64,000 nucleotides of DNA, taken from contig NZ_CP107796.1 in assembly GCF_036345995.1 (NCBI RefSeq), positions 1,488,001 to 1,552,000 on the forward strand. The letters are read 5' to 3'. Below the pieces are notes generated by a model that was not told the origin of the DNA, did not search any database, and saw only the letters and a program-made list of their open reading frames with translations. Both the position numbers and the translations under genes were made by a program. Shown piece after piece: positions 16,196-25,075 of this stretch. Position 1 is the first letter of the stretch. Each line of letters opens with the position of its first letter. Source of the stretch: Streptomyces sp. NBC_00557. GTDB lineage: Bacteria; Actinomycetota; Actinomycetes; Streptomycetales; Streptomycetaceae.

Positions 16196-17905
16196 ATGAT
16201 CCATTTCGCGTTCGCCGGCCGCTGCTCCACCGAGGACCTCCAAGACCCGGAGGCCTCCAGAAACTGGCAGCTCACCCGCGCCCGCGCCCTGATCGAACCC
16301 GCCGGCGGCCAGATCGTCGCCGAGTACTTCGACGTCGGACACAGCCGCTCCCTCCCCTGGAAGCGCCGCCCCCGCGCCAACGAACTCCTCCAAGCCCTCC
16401 GCGACCCGAACCGCGGATTCGACGCTGTCGTGATCGGGGAGCCGCAGCGCACGTTCTACGGCAACCAGTTCGGCAACACCTTCCCTGTCTTCGTCCACTT
16501 CCGCATCCCCTTGTGGGTCCCGGAGGTGGGCGGCCCCATCGCCCCGGACAACGAGGCCCACGACCTGGTCATGTCCGTCTTCGGCGGCATGAGCAAGGGG
16601 GAACGCAACCGCATCAAGATCCGGGTGCGGACCGCGATGAGCTCTCAGGCCCAGCTTCAGGGCCGCTATCTCGGCGGGCGGCCACCCTACGGCTACCGGA
16701 TCGCCGACGCAGGCCCCCACCCCAACCCCTCGAAGGCCGTCGTCGGCCGGCGCGTCCACAAACTCGAGCTGGACCCCGCCGCCGCACCCGTCGTGCAGCG
16801 GATCTTCCGTCTGTACGTGGACGGCATGAGCTACAGCGCCATCGCCACCCAGCTCACCCGGGAAGGCATCCCCTGCCCCTCCGCCCACGACGCCACCCGC
16901 AATCCGCACCGCAAGAAGACCGCATGGCAGCAGGGCGCCGTTCGCGCCATCCTCCTCAACCCCCGCTACACCGGCCACGAGGTCTGGAACAAGCAGCGCA
17001 AGGAAGAACGCCTCCTCGACGTCGACGACGTCACCCTCGGCCACCGCACCCACATGACCCACAACCCTCCTGAGGAGTGGATCCACTCCAACGAACCCGC
17101 CCACGAAGCGATCATCAGCCCCGACCTCTTCGATGCCGCCCGCACCGTGCGCACACAGCGCGCCCGCAACCAGGGGCGGCAGGAGCGCGCCGGGAAGCGG
17201 GGCGCGCTCCCCTACGCTCTGCGCTGTCGGGTCCGGTGCAGCCTGTGCGGGCGCAAGATGCAGCCCGCCACCATCCGGAACCGCGTTTACTACCGCTGCG
17301 TGTTCAAAGAGGAAGAAGCCGCCCTCTATCCCGACCTCACCCACCCGCGCACCGTCTACCTGCGGGAAGACATCGTCTGCCAGGCCCTGGATGAGTGGAT
17401 CGCCCGGGCCTTCGCCCCCGACCGGCTCTCCGCCACCATCGAAGCGCTCACCCATGCCAGCGCCGCAGCAAGCACCGCAGAGCCCCAGACCCCCGAGCAG
17501 ACTCAAGCAGGCCAGGTGATCAAGGAGTGCGAGCGGCGCCTCGCCCGCTACCAGGCAGCCTTGGACGCCGGAGCCGCCCCCGCCGTCGTCACCCAGTGGA
17601 TCAACGAGGCCCAGCGGGACAAGGACGCGGCGCAGAGGAAACTCGACGCGCACCCCGCCGTCACTCGGAAGAAGCAATCGCCGCTCGACGCGCGACAGAT
17701 CCGGGAGGTCACTGAGAGTGTTGGAGATATTGCACGGAACTTCCAGACTGCCGCCGTCGAGAAGAAAGGCCCGCTCTACGACGCCCTGGGCATCACTATC
17801 AGCTACGAACACGCAACGAGGACCGCGACCGTTAAGTCGAGGCCCTCGTCGCCGTATCGTCAATCGTTGTGTCCGAGGGGGGACTTGAACCCCCACGCCC
17901 GATAA
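16196..17905 (+). CDS. Large serine recombinase (site-specific integrase)
   Basis: 569 residues. The N-terminal resolvase domain carries FAGRCSTEDLQDPEASR with the likely nucleophile Ser11, followed by EYFDVGHSRSLPWKRRP and VIGEPQRTFYGNQF. The recombinase domain has RYLGGRPPYGYRIADAGPHPNP, NPRYTGHEVWNKQR and a zinc ribbon (RVRCSLCGRKMQP...YYRC). A coiled-coil region lies at about 440-510. This is a widespread actinobacterial family that integrates mobile elements. The last dozen codons (CPRGDLNPHAR) are read from the antisense strand of the adjacent tRNA-Leu 3' half, so the coding end is formed by the attachment site. ATG 16196 was chosen; a clear ribosome binding site is not seen. Confidence 0.9.
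   Translation: MIHFAFAGRCSTEDLQDPEASRNWQLTRARALIEPAGGQIVAEYFDVGHSRSLPWKRRPRANELLQALRDPNRGFDAVVIGEPQRTFYGNQFGNTFPVFVHFRIPLWVPEVGGPIAPDNEAHDLVMSVFGGMSKGERNRIKIRVRTAMSSQAQLQGRYLGGRPPYGYRIADAGPHPNPSKAVVGRRVHKLELDPAAAPVVQRIFRLYVDGMSYSAIATQLTREGIPCPSAHDATRNPHRKKTAWQQGAVRAILLNPRYTGHEVWNKQRKEERLLDVDDVTLGHRTHMTHNPPEEWIHSNEPAHEAIISPDLFDAARTVRTQRARNQGRQERAGKRGALPYALRCRVRCSLCGRKMQPATIRNRVYYRCVFKEEEAALYPDLTHPRTVYLREDIVCQALDEWIARAFAPDRLSATIEALTHASAAASTAEPQTPEQTQAGQVIKECERRLARYQAALDAGAAPAVVTQWINEAQRDKDAAQRKLDAHPAVTRKKQSPLDARQIREVTESVGDIARNFQTAAVEKKGPLYDALGITISYEHATRTATVKSRPSSPYRQSLCPRGDLNPHAR
17870..17905. other. Probable attachment-site region (tRNA 3' end/integrase 3' end)
   Basis: The recombinase coding sequence continues through the tRNA-Leu acceptor and T-arm sequence and stops at 17905 inside the tRNA gene. 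In elements that use tRNA 3' ends, the crossover core lies in this kind of shared sequence. The exact core cannot be defined without the second copy, which is outside the window. Confidence 0.5.
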
Positions 17906-17954
17906 AGGGCACTAGCACCTCAAGCTAGCGCGTCTGCCATTCCGCCACCCGGAC
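17870..17954 (-). tRNA. tRNA-Leu (anticodon GAG)
   Basis: Read on the minus strand, the gene starts GTCCGGG at 17954 and ends CTCGGAC plus discriminator A at 17870 (85 nt). The acceptor stem pairs with one G-U. The anticodon stem CTAGC/GCTAG encloses the seven-base loop TTGAGGT, giving anticodon GAG (leucine, CUC codons). The variable arm is long, as expected for a class II tRNA. The T-arm carries GTTCAAGTC. The CCA end is not encoded (CAA follows). The 3' half overlaps the recombinase gene on the other strand. Confidence 0.95.
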
Positions 17955-18129
17955 TAGGTGTGTGTCGCCTTGCGGGGGTGGTCCCCGTGGCGACAGGAAC
18001 AACAATACCAAGGTTTCGGAGTGCGTTTCACCTGCGTATTCCGTCCTGTGGGCGGCGGCCCGCAGGGAGCGGGCCGCCGTGCCGGTGAGGGTGTACGCAT
18101 GGCGAGATCGCGTGTGCGGGCCGTGAGGG

Positions 18130-19710
18130 TCACGGCATGAGCTGGTACTCCGGGAAGTTCCCGGGCAGCCGCTCCCCCGCCGGGCCCCGGGTCACGGCGC
18201 GTACGAGGAGGTCGCCGCCGACGAAGGCGCCGCGCCAGGAGGCGCCGAAGCCGCCGAACAGTTCGTCGCGGTCGCCGCGTGAGCGGGGAACGCCGTGCCC
18301 GGTCTTGAAGGCGCGGATCTGCGGGGTGAGCCGGTCGTAGGCGGCCCGGTCGTCGGTGGAGAGGGTGGCGACCAGCGCGCCGTTGGACGCGTTCATGGCG
18401 GCCAGCAGCTCGGCCTCGGTGTCGACCAGGACGATCGTGTCGACCGGGCCGAAGGGTTCCGCGTGGTGCAGGGGGGAGGACGGCGGCGGGTTCAGCAGGG
18501 TGACCGGGTGGACGTAGGCGGAGGTGTCCTGGCCGGGCAGGAACCGTGTGCTGTCGGGGCGGCCCCGGTACAGCGGTACGGCGCCCCGGTCGACGGCCTC
18601 GGCGACCTGGTCGGTCAGCTCCTTGGCCTTGGCCGCGTTGATCAGCGGGCCGAAGTCCAGCTCGGGCGGCGGGTCGGCCGGGTCGGCGACGGCGAGGGGG
18701 TGGCCCACGCGGACGGAGCGGACGGCGGGGAGGTAGGCGGCGAGGAACGCGTCGAACAGGGACCGCTGCACGACGAAGCGCGGGTAGGCGGTGCAGCGCT
18801 GCTTTCCGTAGTCGAACAGCTTGGGTATCACCGCGGTCAGCCGCTCCCAGCCGGAGAAGTCCCAGATGCCCCAGGTGTTCAGGCCCTCCTGTTCCAGGAT
18901 GTGCCGTTTGCCCAGGCCGGCGACCGCGGTGGCCACGTCGGCGCCGGTGTCGCGGCCGCCGACGAAGGACACGCAGCCGATCTCCGGCGCCCGCACCAGA
19001 GCCTGGTTCAGCTCGCGGCCGCTGCCGCCGGCCAGGGTGACCGGCACCCCTTCGCGGGCGGCCAGCGCCATGGCGAGGGTGAGGCAGGCCACGCCGCCGT
19101 CGGTCGGGGTCTTGGCGATCACGGCGTTGCCGGCCAGCGCCTGGACGAGGGCGGCGTGCACGAGCACGCTCATCGGGTAGTTCCAGCTGGCGATGTTGGA
19201 GACCGGTCCGTCCAGCGGGGCCCGGCCGGCGAGCATGGGCTCGATGCCCTCGACGTACCAGCGCACGCCGTCGATCGCCCGGTCCACGTCCGCGAGGGCC
19301 AGCCGCCACGGCTTGCCGATCTCCCAGACGAGCAGCAGGGCGAGCAGGTCGCGGTGGGCGGCGAGCGCGTCCAGGGTGGCGGCGATGCGCGCCCGCCGCT
19401 CGGGCAGCGGGACGTGCCGCCAGGCCCGGTGCTGGTCCAGGGCGGCGCGTACGGCCCGCTGGGCGGTGGCGCCGTCGAGTCGCGGGGCGCCGGCGATCGG
19501 GGTGCCGTCGACCGGCGTGGTCGCGGAGGCCGTACGGCCGTCGGGCCGCCAGTCGGCGCCCCAGAGGGTGAGGACGCGGTCGTCCCGGAAGGCCTCGGGC
19601 GCGGCGGCGAGACAGCGCCGCCAGGCGTCGGGGTAGGCCGTGCCGGGTTTCAGGAGGGTGGGGGCGGTCGCGGGGGTCGGCGGCGGGTTCGGGGTGAGGG
19701 TGGGTGGCAT
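18130..19710 (-). CDS. Aldehyde dehydrogenase family protein
   Basis: 526 residues from ATG 19710 with GGAGCC upstream. The ALDH fold is visible: WNYPMSVLVHAALVQALAGNAVIAKTPT (cofactor loop), VSFVGGRDTGADVA (nucleotide binding), the catalytic-Glu region ILEQEGLNTWGIWD and the nucleophile region GKQRCTAYPRFVV. The Glu loop differs strongly from the usual LELGGK, so the substrate is not predictable from family averages. It is the last gene of a minus-strand series sucC-sucD-ALDH, 124 nt after sucD. Its place next to an oxalate locus suggests a small aldehyde such as glyoxylate or a semialdehyde, but that is inference. Confidence 0.85.
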   Translation of the reverse strand: MPPTLTPNPPPTPATAPTLLKPGTAYPDAWRRCLAAAPEAFRDDRVLTLWGADWRPDGRTASATTPVDGTPIAGAPRLDGATAQRAVRAALDQHRAWRHVPLPERRARIAATLDALAAHRDLLALLLVWEIGKPWRLALADVDRAIDGVRWYVEGIEPMLAGRAPLDGPVSNIASWNYPMSVLVHAALVQALAGNAVIAKTPTDGGVACLTLAMALAAREGVPVTLAGGSGRELNQALVRAPEIGCVSFVGGRDTGADVATAVAGLGKRHILEQEGLNTWGIWDFSGWERLTAVIPKLFDYGKQRCTAYPRFVVQRSLFDAFLAAYLPAVRSVRVGHPLAVADPADPPPELDFGPLINAAKAKELTDQVAEAVDRGAVPLYRGRPDSTRFLPGQDTSAYVHPVTLLNPPPSSPLHHAEPFGPVDTIVLVDTEAELLAAMNASNGALVATLSTDDRAAYDRLTPQIRAFKTGHGVPRSRGDRDELFGGFGASWRGAFVGGDLLVRAVTRGPAGERLPGNFPEYQLMP

Positions 19711-19834
19711 TGTCGGCTCCGCTCTCGGTGCACGGTCGGGGCGGGGTGGGGCACGTTTTCGGAACTGGGGCGCGTTGCGGTGAGCGGTGGTGCCGCACCG
19801 GCGGCAGGGGCCGGCCCGGTGGGTGTGTCCGGTG

Positions 19835-20716
19835 TCAGCCGGTGCGCAGGGTGTCCAGGACCAGTCGGGCCGTCTCGGTGGGGGTGCGGCCGACGCGGAC
19901 TCCGGCCGCTTCCAGCGCCTGCTGCTTGGCGCGGGCGGTGCCGGCGGAGCCGGAGACGATCGCTCCGGCGTGGCCCATGGTGCGGCCCTCGGGCGCGGTG
20001 AAACCGGCGATGTAGCCGACGACCGGTTTGGTGACGTGGTCGCGGATGTAGGCGGCGGCGCGTTCCTCGGCGTCGCCGCCGATCTCCCCGATGAGGACGA
20101 CCAGTTCGGTGTCGGGGTCGTCCTGGAAGGCGGCGAGGCAGTCGATGTGGCTGGTGCCCGTCACGGGGTCGCCGCCGATGCCGACGCAGGTGGAGAAGCC
20201 GGTGTCGCGCAGCTCGTACATGAGCTGGTACGTCAGTGTGCCCGACTTGGAGACCAGGCCGATCGGGCCCGGCTTGGTGATGTCGGCGGGGATGATGCCC
20301 ACGTCGGACTGGCCGGGGGTGATCAGTCCGGGGCAGTTGGGCCCGATGATCCGGGTGCCGGTGCGGCGCGCGTGGGCGGTGAAGGCGACGGTGTCGTGGA
20401 CGGGGATGCCCTCGGTGATGACGACGGCGAGGGGGATGCGGGCGTCGGCGGCCTCCAGGACGGCGGCCTTGGCGAACGCGGGCGGCACGAAGACGACGGT
20501 GACATCGGCTCCGGTCGCGCGCACGGCGTCGGCGACCGAGCCGAAGACGGGTACGGCCCGCCCGTCGAAGTCGACGCTCTGGCCGGCCTTGCGCGGGTTG
20601 ACCCCGCCGACCACGTCCGTGCCGGCCGCGAGCATGCGCCGGGTGTGCTTCATGCCCTCGGCGCCGGTCATGCCCTGGACGAGGACCTTGCTCTCCTTGG
20701 TCACATAGATGGCCAT
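19835..20716 (-). CDS. sucD: Succinyl-CoA synthetase alpha-type subunit
   Basis: 293 residues from ATG 20716. The CoA-binding N-terminus ([19 protein letters not shown]) and [19 protein letters not shown] are typical of SucD. The active-site phosphohistidine lies in [10 protein letters not shown] near residue 250. The enzyme interconverts a dicarboxylate, CoA and NTP with the CoA thioester. The gene follows sucC by 11 nt. This copy is divergent from the frc/decarboxylase operon, so it may support CoA supply for oxalate activation, or act on another dicarboxylate such as malate. A housekeeping sucCD elsewhere in the genome is expected but cannot be seen here. Confidence 0.9.
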   Translation of the reverse strand: MAIYVTKESKVLVQGMTGAEGMKHTRRMLAAGTDVVGGVNPRKAGQSVDFDGRAVPVFGSVADAVRATGADVTVVFVPPAFAKAAVLEAADARIPLAVVITEGIPVHDTVAFTAHARRTGTRIIGPNCPGLITPGQSDVGIIPADITKPGPIGLVSKSGTLTYQLMYELRDTGFSTCVGIGGDPVTGTSHIDCLAAFQDDPDTELVVLIGEIGGDAEERAAAYIRDHVTKPVVGYIAGFTAPEGRTMGHAGAIVSGSAGTARAKQQALEAAGVRVGRTPTETARLVLDTLRTG

Positions 20717-20727
20717 GTCCGGGCTCC

Positions 20728-21858
20728 TCAGGCGGTGTGGGCGAGTTGGGCGGCACGGCGGGCGGCGCCGTCCATGCCGGTGGCCTGCTCGACGAGCGGA
20801 TGGGCGCGCTCGGCGAGGATCGCGCGTCCGCGTGCGGCGTTGTTGCCGTCGAGGCGGACGACGAGCGGCTTGGTGAGGCGGACGCGGTCGACCGCGGTCA
20901 CGATCCCGTGGGCGACCGCGTCGCAGGCGGTGATGCCGCCGAAGACGTTGACGAACACGGACTTCACGGCCGGGTCGGACAGGATCACCGACAGTCCGTC
21001 GGCCATCACCCGGGCGGAGGCGCCGCCGCCGATGTCGAGGAAGTTGGCGGGGCGGGCGCCGCAGCCGGCGACGACGTCGAGGGTGGACATGACGAGGCCC
21101 GCGCCGTTGCCGATGACGCCGACCTCGCCGTCGAGCTTGACGTAGGTGAGGCCGCGCTCGGCGGCGGCCGCCTCCAGCGGGTCCCGGTGCTCCTCGTCCC
21201 GCGCGCCCGAACCGGCTTGTCGGAAGCGGGCGTTGTCGTCCAGGGTGACCTTGCCGTCGAGCGCGAGGATTCCCCCCTGTGCGGTGCGGACCAGCGGGTT
21301 GACCTCGACGAGCAGCGCGTCCTCGCGGACCAGCACCTGCCACAGCCGTACGAGGACGTCGGCGGTCCGCGCCGGCAGCCCGGCCGCGCTCGCGATCTCG
21401 CCGGCCTTGGCGGAGGTGACGCCCTCGGCCCGGTCGACGGGGATGCGGGCCACCGCTTCCGGCCGGGTCGCGGCGACCTCCTCGATCTCCATGCCGCCCT
21501 GGGCGGAGGCGATGGCGAGGAAGCCGCCGGACGCGCGGTCGAGGACGTAGGACACGTAGAACTCCTCGGCGATGTCGACCGGTTCGGCCAGCATGACCGT
21601 GCCGACGCGGTGGCCGCCTATGTCCATGCCGAGGATCTGTCGTGCCGTCATTTCGGCCGCGGCGGGGTCGGCGGCGAGCCTGACCCCGCCGGCCTTCCCC
21701 CGTCCGCCGGTCTTCACCTGGGCCTTGACGACGGCCCGGCCGCCGAGCCGGCGGGCGATCTCGCGGGCCTGCTGCGGCGAGTCGGTGATCTCGGCCCGGG
21801 GCACGGGGATGCCGTGTTCCTGGAAGAGCTGCCGTGCCTGGTGTTCGTACAGGTCCAT
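20728..21858 (-). CDS. sucC: Succinyl-CoA synthetase beta-type subunit
   Basis: 376 residues from ATG 21858 with an AGGAGCC ribosome binding site. The ATP-grasp N-terminus starts [20 protein letters not shown] and contains [17 protein letters not shown]. The C-terminal CoA-ligase part has [17 protein letters not shown] and [16 protein letters not shown]. Together with sucD it forms the heteromeric ligase. It is the first gene of the minus-strand operon and faces the decarboxylase gene across about 290 nt that contain two operator-like dyads, which suggests co-regulation with oxalate catabolism. Confidence 0.9.
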   Translation of the reverse strand: MDLYEHQARQLFQEHGIPVPRAEITDSPQQAREIARRLGGRAVVKAQVKTGGRGKAGGVRLAADPAAAEMTARQILGMDIGGHRVGTVMLAEPVDIAEEFYVSYVLDRASGGFLAIASAQGGMEIEEVAATRPEAVARIPVDRAEGVTSAKAGEIASAAGLPARTADVLVRLWQVLVREDALLVEVNPLVRTAQGGILALDGKVTLDDNARFRQAGSGARDEEHRDPLEAAAAERGLTYVKLDGEVGVIGNGAGLVMSTLDVVAGCGARPANFLDIGGGASARVMADGLSVILSDPAVKSVFVNVFGGITACDAVAHGIVTAVDRVRLTKPLVVRLDGNNAARGRAILAERAHPLVEQATGMDGAARRAAQLAHTA

Positions 21859-22021
21859 GTGCGGCTCCTGTCCGGCGGGTCGTCACGGCCTCCGTGACGC
21901 CTGCGCTGATGCGGGTGGGTCACCGCCGGGCCGGTGACGGGGAGTTGGCCGGTTCCCGGCGACCGAAAAGTGTGTCCGCCCCCTGGACACCACCCACCGG
22001 GATGGGGGATAACAAGCTTCA

Positions 22022-22060
22022 TACAGTATTCGTCGACTGTATGCAATCTACTGCATACAG
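22022..22060. promoter_or_regulatory. Two overlapping dyads, probable GntR-family operator
   Basis: At 22037-22060 the arms CTGTATGCA and TGCATACAG form a perfect inverted repeat around a 6-nt centre. An adjacent dyad, ATACAGT and ACTGTAT with an 8-nt centre, overlaps its left arm. The first site matches 17 of 24 positions with the site upstream of gntR (31082-31105). It sits between divergent sucC and the decarboxylase gene, in an unusually AT-rich patch. Confidence 0.7.
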
Positions 22061-22149
22061 CATGCCGAGCAGTGCAGACCGCTGCCGTAGTGCGCATACA
22101 GGGACACCGCGAGCCGCCCAACCCCCTACGAAAAGGACAGGACTCCGCC

Positions 22150-23832
22150 ATGCCCGACGACACCCAGGAAGTGATCTCCGGTGGTCATCTCGTTGCCAAG
22201 GCGCTGAAGGCCGAGGGGGTCGACCGCATCTACACCCTGTGCGGCGGCCACATCATCGACATCTACGACGGCTGCGTCGACGAGGGCATAGAAGTCGTCG
22301 ACGTACGCCACGAGCAGGTCGCCGCGCACGCCGCCGACGGCTACGCCCGGATCACCGGCAGGCCGGGCTGTGCGGTGGTCACGGCCGGCCCCGGCACGAC
22401 CGACGCCGTCACCGGGGTCGCCAACGCCTTCCGCGCGGAGTCCCCCATGCTGCTGATCGGCGGCCAGGGCGCGCTCACCCAGCACAAGATGGGGTCCCTG
22501 CAGGACCTGCCGCACGTCGACATGATGACGCCGATCACCAAGTTCGCGGCGACCGTGCCGGACACCGCACGCGCCGCCGACATGGTGTCGATGGCGTTCC
22601 GCGAGTGCTACCACGGCGCGCCCGGCCCCTCCTTCCTGGAGATCCCGCGCGACGTCCTGGACGCGAAGGTGCCGGCCGCGAAGGCACGGATCCCGAAGGC
22701 GGGCGCCTACCGGGCCTCCACCCGCTCGGCCGGCGACCCCGAGGCGGTCGAGAAGCTCGCCGACCTGCTGGTGCACGCCGAGAAGCCGGCGATCCTGCTG
22801 GGCAGCCAGGTGTGGACGACCCGGGGCACCGAGGCCGCCGTCGAGCTGGTGCGCACCCTGAACGTCCCGGCGTACATGAACGGCGCCGGACGCGGCACCC
22901 TCCCGCCCGGCGACCCGCACCACTTCCAGCTCTCCCGCCGGTACGCCTTCTCGAACGCGGACGTCATCGTGATCGTCGGCACGCCCTTCGACTTCCGCAT
23001 GGGCTACGGCAAGCGCCTCTCCCCCGACGCGACGGTCGTGCAGATCGACCTGGACTACCGGACGGTGGGCAAGAACCGCGACATCGGCCTCGGGATCGTC
23101 GGCGACGCCGGCCTCGTCCTGAAGTCCGTCACCGAGGCGGCCTCGGGACGCGTCAACGGCGGGGCCGCCCGGCGCAAGGAGTGGCTGGAGGAGCTGCGGG
23201 CCGCCGAGCAGACCGCGATCGACAGGCGGCTGCCGCAGCTGCGGTCGGACGCCTCCCCCATCCACCCGTACCGGCTGGTCAGCGAGATCAACGACTTCCT
23301 CACCGAGGACTCGGTCTACATCGGCGACGGCGGCGACATCGTCACCTTCTCCGGGCAGGTCGTCCAGCCCAAGTCGCCCGGCCACTGGATGGACCCGGGC
23401 CCGCTCGGCACCCTCGGCGTCGGCGTGCCCTTCGTGCTCGCCGCCAAGCAGGCCCGCCCGGACAAGGAGGTCGTCGCGCTCTTCGGCGACGGCGCGTTCT
23501 CGCTGACCGGCTGGGACTTCGAGACGCTGGTCCGCTACGACCTGCCGTTCGTCGGCATCGTCGGCAACAACTCCTCGATGAACCAGATCCGTTACGGCCA
23601 GGCCGCCAAGTACGGCAAGGAGCGCGAGCGGGTCGGCAACACCCTCGGCGACGTCGCCTACGACAGGTTCGCGCAGATGCTGGGCGGTTACGGCGAGGAG
23701 GTCCGGGACCCCGCCGACATCGGCCCCGCGCTGCGCCGGGCCCGCGAGTCGGGCAAGCCGTCGCTGATCAACGTCTGGGTCGACCCGGACGCGTACGCCC
23801 CCGGAACCATGAACCAGACCATGTACAAGTGA
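22150..23832 (+). CDS. TPP-dependent decarboxylase/lyase, oxalyl-CoA decarboxylase-like
   Basis: 560 residues from ATG 22150. The three-domain TPP enzyme fold is clear: the catalytic Glu55 in VRHEQVAAHAADGYAR, and the cofactor motif GDGAFS...GNNSS at about 446-475. It is followed 12 nt later by a convincing frc, and then by an acyl-CoA ligase and OFA antiporters. Oxalyl-CoA decarboxylase (oxalyl-CoA to formyl-CoA and CO2) is therefore the best functional guess. The C-terminal tail (APGTMNQTMYK) does not resemble the Oxalobacter enzyme end as I remember it, so a 2-hydroxyacyl-CoA lyase or acetolactate synthase-like activity is an alternative. AAGGACAGGA upstream supports the start. Confidence 0.75.
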   Translation: MPDDTQEVISGGHLVAKALKAEGVDRIYTLCGGHIIDIYDGCVDEGIEVVDVRHEQVAAHAADGYARITGRPGCAVVTAGPGTTDAVTGVANAFRAESPMLLIGGQGALTQHKMGSLQDLPHVDMMTPITKFAATVPDTARAADMVSMAFRECYHGAPGPSFLEIPRDVLDAKVPAAKARIPKAGAYRASTRSAGDPEAVEKLADLLVHAEKPAILLGSQVWTTRGTEAAVELVRTLNVPAYMNGAGRGTLPPGDPHHFQLSRRYAFSNADVIVIVGTPFDFRMGYGKRLSPDATVVQIDLDYRTVGKNRDIGLGIVGDAGLVLKSVTEAASGRVNGGAARRKEWLEELRAAEQTAIDRRLPQLRSDASPIHPYRLVSEINDFLTEDSVYIGDGGDIVTFSGQVVQPKSPGHWMDPGPLGTLGVGVPFVLAAKQARPDKEVVALFGDGAFSLTGWDFETLVRYDLPFVGIVGNNSSMNQIRYGQAAKYGKERERVGNTLGDVAYDRFAQMLGGYGEEVRDPADIGPALRRARESGKPSLINVWVDPDAYAPGTMNQTMYK

Positions 23833-23844
23833 GGAGCGCCAGTC

Positions 23845-25074
23845 ATGACCAAGGCTCTTGACGGCATCCGCGTGCTGGACATGACGCACGTCCAGTCCGG
23901 GCCCTCCGCCACCCAGCTGCTGGCCTGGCTCGGCGCCGACGTCATCAAGCTGGAGGCGCCGGCCGGGGACATCACGCGCAGGCAGCTGCGCGACCTGCCG
24001 GACGTCGACTCCCTCTACTTCACGATGCTGAACTGCAACAAGCGCAGCATCACCCTGAACACCAAGACCGCGCGCGGCAAGGAGATCCTGACCGAGCTGA
24101 TCCGGCGCAGCGACGTCATGGTGGAGAACTTCGGGCCGGGCGCGGTCGACCGGATGGGGTTCACCTGGGAACGCATCCGGGAGATCAACCCGCGGATCGT
24201 GTACGCGTCCATCAAGGGCTTCGGCGAGGGGCCGTACACCGGTTTCAAGGCGTACGAGGTCGTCGCGCAGGCCATGGGCGGGTCGATGGCGACCACCGGT
24301 TTCGAGGACGGGCCGCCGCTGGCGACGGGCGCGCAGATCGGTGACTCCGGCACCGGGGTGCACGCGGTGGCCGGGATACTGGCGGCGCTGTTCCAGCGGG
24401 AGCGCACCGGGCGCGGCCAGCGTGTCAACGTCGCCATGCAGCACGCGGTGCTCAACCTGTGCCGGGTGAAGCTGCGCGACCAGCAGCGCCTGGCGCACGG
24501 GCCGCTCGCGGAGTACCCCAACGAGGACTTCGGCGACGAGGTGCCGCGCTCCGGCAACGCCTCCGGCGGCGGTCAGCCCGGCTGGGCGGTCAGGTGCGCG
24601 CCGGGCGGGCCGAACGACTACGTGTACGTCATCGTCCAGCCGGTCGGCTGGCAGCCGATCACCGAGCTGATCGGCCGGCCGGAACTCGCCGACGACCCCG
24701 AGTGGGCGACCCCCGAGGCCCGGCTGCCGAAGCTGAACAAGATGTTCCAGCTGATCGAGGAGTGGTCGTCCACCCTGCCCAAGTGGGAGGTGCTGGAGAG
24801 GCTGAACGCGCACGGCATCCCGTGCGGGCCGATCCTGTCCACCAAGGAGATCATCGAGGATCCCTCGCTCGCCGCCAACGAGATGGTGGTGCGCGTCCCG
24901 CACCCCGAGCGCGGCGAGTTCATCACGGTCGGCAGCCCGCTCAAGCTGTCCGACTCGCCCGTGGAGGTGACCGGTTCACCGCTGCTGGGCGAGCACAACG
25001 AAGAGGTCTACGTCGGCGAACTCGGTCTCGGCGACGAGGAGTTGCGCCTGCTGAAGTCGAACGGGGTGATCTGA
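23845..25074 (+). CDS. frc: Formyl-CoA:oxalate CoA-transferase
   Basis: 409 residues from ATG 23845 with GAGGAG 8 nt upstream. This CaiB/Frc family class III CoA-transferase moves CoA from formyl-CoA to oxalate. Frc-specific features are present: THVQSGP with Gln17, the catalytic Asp167 in QIGDSGTG (Asp169 of the Oxalobacter enzyme), [12 protein letters not shown], and the flexible glycine loop ASGGGQPGW. It is slightly shorter than Oxalobacter Frc (428) because an insert before the glycine loop is missing. It overlaps functionally with the preceding decarboxylase: formyl-CoA made there is the CoA donor here. The next gene starts 1 nt after its stop. Confidence 0.9.
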   Translation: MTKALDGIRVLDMTHVQSGPSATQLLAWLGADVIKLEAPAGDITRRQLRDLPDVDSLYFTMLNCNKRSITLNTKTARGKEILTELIRRSDVMVENFGPGAVDRMGFTWERIREINPRIVYASIKGFGEGPYTGFKAYEVVAQAMGGSMATTGFEDGPPLATGAQIGDSGTGVHAVAGILAALFQRERTGRGQRVNVAMQHAVLNLCRVKLRDQQRLAHGPLAEYPNEDFGDEVPRSGNASGGGQPGWAVRCAPGGPNDYVYVIVQPVGWQPITELIGRPELADDPEWATPEARLPKLNKMFQLIEEWSSTLPKWEVLERLNAHGIPCGPILSTKEIIEDPSLAANEMVVRVPHPERGEFITVGSPLKLSDSPVEVTGSPLLGEHNEEVYVGELGLGDEELRLLKSNGVI

Positions 25075-25075
25075 C

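Larger units (their letters stand above)
1..17905. mobile_element. Putative integrated element/defence island at tRNA-Leu, left end outside window
   Basis: The serine recombinase gene abuts and overlaps the 3' end of a tRNA-Leu gene. Everything to its left, on the 3' side of the tRNA, is defence or DNA-processing genes, while everything on the tRNA 5' side is metabolic chromosome content. This is the expected geometry for an element integrated at a tRNA 3' end. The other attachment site is not visible, so the true length is unknown and 1 is simply the window edge. Confidence 0.55.

Noticed and set aside
24442..24444. Histidine in Frc (MQHAV) where Oxalobacter Frc has Asp, at first taken as loss of the catalytic residue
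   Set aside because: Counting the Oxalobacter sequence places the catalytic Asp169 in GDSNSG; the matching Asp167 in GDSGTG is conserved here.
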